Shown piece by piece: positions 24,518-24,572 of a stretch of 24,572 nt of DNA. The notes under the pieces are model-generated. The model saw nothing but the letters and a program-made list of their open reading frames with translations, had not been told where the DNA came from and made no database searches. The DNA comes from Pseudomonas sp. BGr12 (GTDB lineage: Bacteria; Pseudomonadota; Gammaproteobacteria; Pseudomonadales; Pseudomonadaceae), in assembly GCF_030272895.1 (NCBI RefSeq), contig NZ_JALRNF010000058.1, forward strand, positions 1-24,572. Reading direction: 5' to 3'. Position numbers and translations under genes: made by a program. Each line of letters opens with the position of its first letter. Positions within the stretch are counted from its first letter, which is position 1.

Positions 24518-24545
24518 GCCTACTTTTTTCTTGGAAAAAGTAGGC
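24518..24545. repeat. 11-bp perfect inverted repeat (GCCTACTTTTT...)
   Basis: GCCTACTTTTT (24518-24528) and AAAAAGTAGGC (24535-24545) are exact reverse complements around a 6-base loop. They are followed by GCTCGCTCCTAC, which resembles a REP end. Similar intergenic repeats are, from memory, widespread in fluorescent Pseudomonas. Together with the hexamer array it fills the right edge (24431-24572). No gene is seen in 24187-24572. Confidence 0.85.
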
Positions 24546-24572
24546 AAAACCGCTCGCTCCTACATACGGCCC

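Overview
The window is a nearly complete late-to-middle flagellar gene cluster of a Pseudomonas, most likely of the P. putida / fluorescens-like group. The reasons are the gene order (fliC-flaG-fliD-fliST-fleQ-fleSR-fliEFGHIJ-[hsbA-hsbR-hptB]-fliK-fliLMNOPQR-flhB), the high GC content, and P. putida-type REP sequences with a GTAGGAGCGGGCTTG core. Every convincing gene lies on the minus strand, so transcription runs from the right edge (flagellin) to the left edge (flhB). No gene is supported on the plus strand.

Right to left the layout is as follows. (1) 24187-24572 is a gene-free stretch with a hexamer repeat, two inverted repeats and the sigma28 promoter of fliC. (2) fliC, flaG, fliD, fliS and fliT encode the filament, cap and export chaperones. 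A strong terminator follows fliC, and a very good sigma28 promoter precedes fliS. (3) fleQ is the sigma54-dependent, c-di-GMP-responsive master regulator. It is followed by the fleS-fleR two-component pair behind its own sigma54 promoter. (4) fliE-fliF-fliG-fliH-fliI-fliJ (rod/MS ring, C ring, export ATPase complex) sit behind a near-consensus sigma54 promoter, with a REPIN inserted between fliG and fliH. (5) A three-gene partner-switching module lies between fliJ and fliK. It comprises a STAS anti-anti-sigma protein, a REC-PP2C-ATPase regulator and an Hpt phosphotransfer protein, matching HsbA/HsbR/HptB of P. aeruginosa. (6) fliK (hook length) has a candidate sigma54 promoter. (7) fliL-fliM-fliN-fliO-fliP-fliQ-fliR-flhB (stator accessory, switch, export gate) form a tight operon with a clear sigma54 promoter. 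A second REPIN separates it from fliK.

The genes work as one regulatory cascade. FleQ with sigma54 would activate fleSR, fliE and fliL. FleS/FleR act downstream, and the sigma28 (FliA) promoters of fliC and fliS fire once the hook-basal body is complete. The HsbA/R/HptB module can feed signals into FlgM/sigma28 or c-di-GMP output, as known in P. aeruginosa.

The first ~137 bases are long homopolymer blocks (26 T, 17 G, 41 C) just past the flhB stop codon and look like a contig-end artefact. I found no CRISPR array, tRNA, rRNA, insertion sequence or clearly new multi-gene system. The most interesting points are regulatory: interlaced promoters and terminators, two REPINs of opposite topology inside the flagellar transcription units, and a FliM-like CheY-binding motif in FliN.
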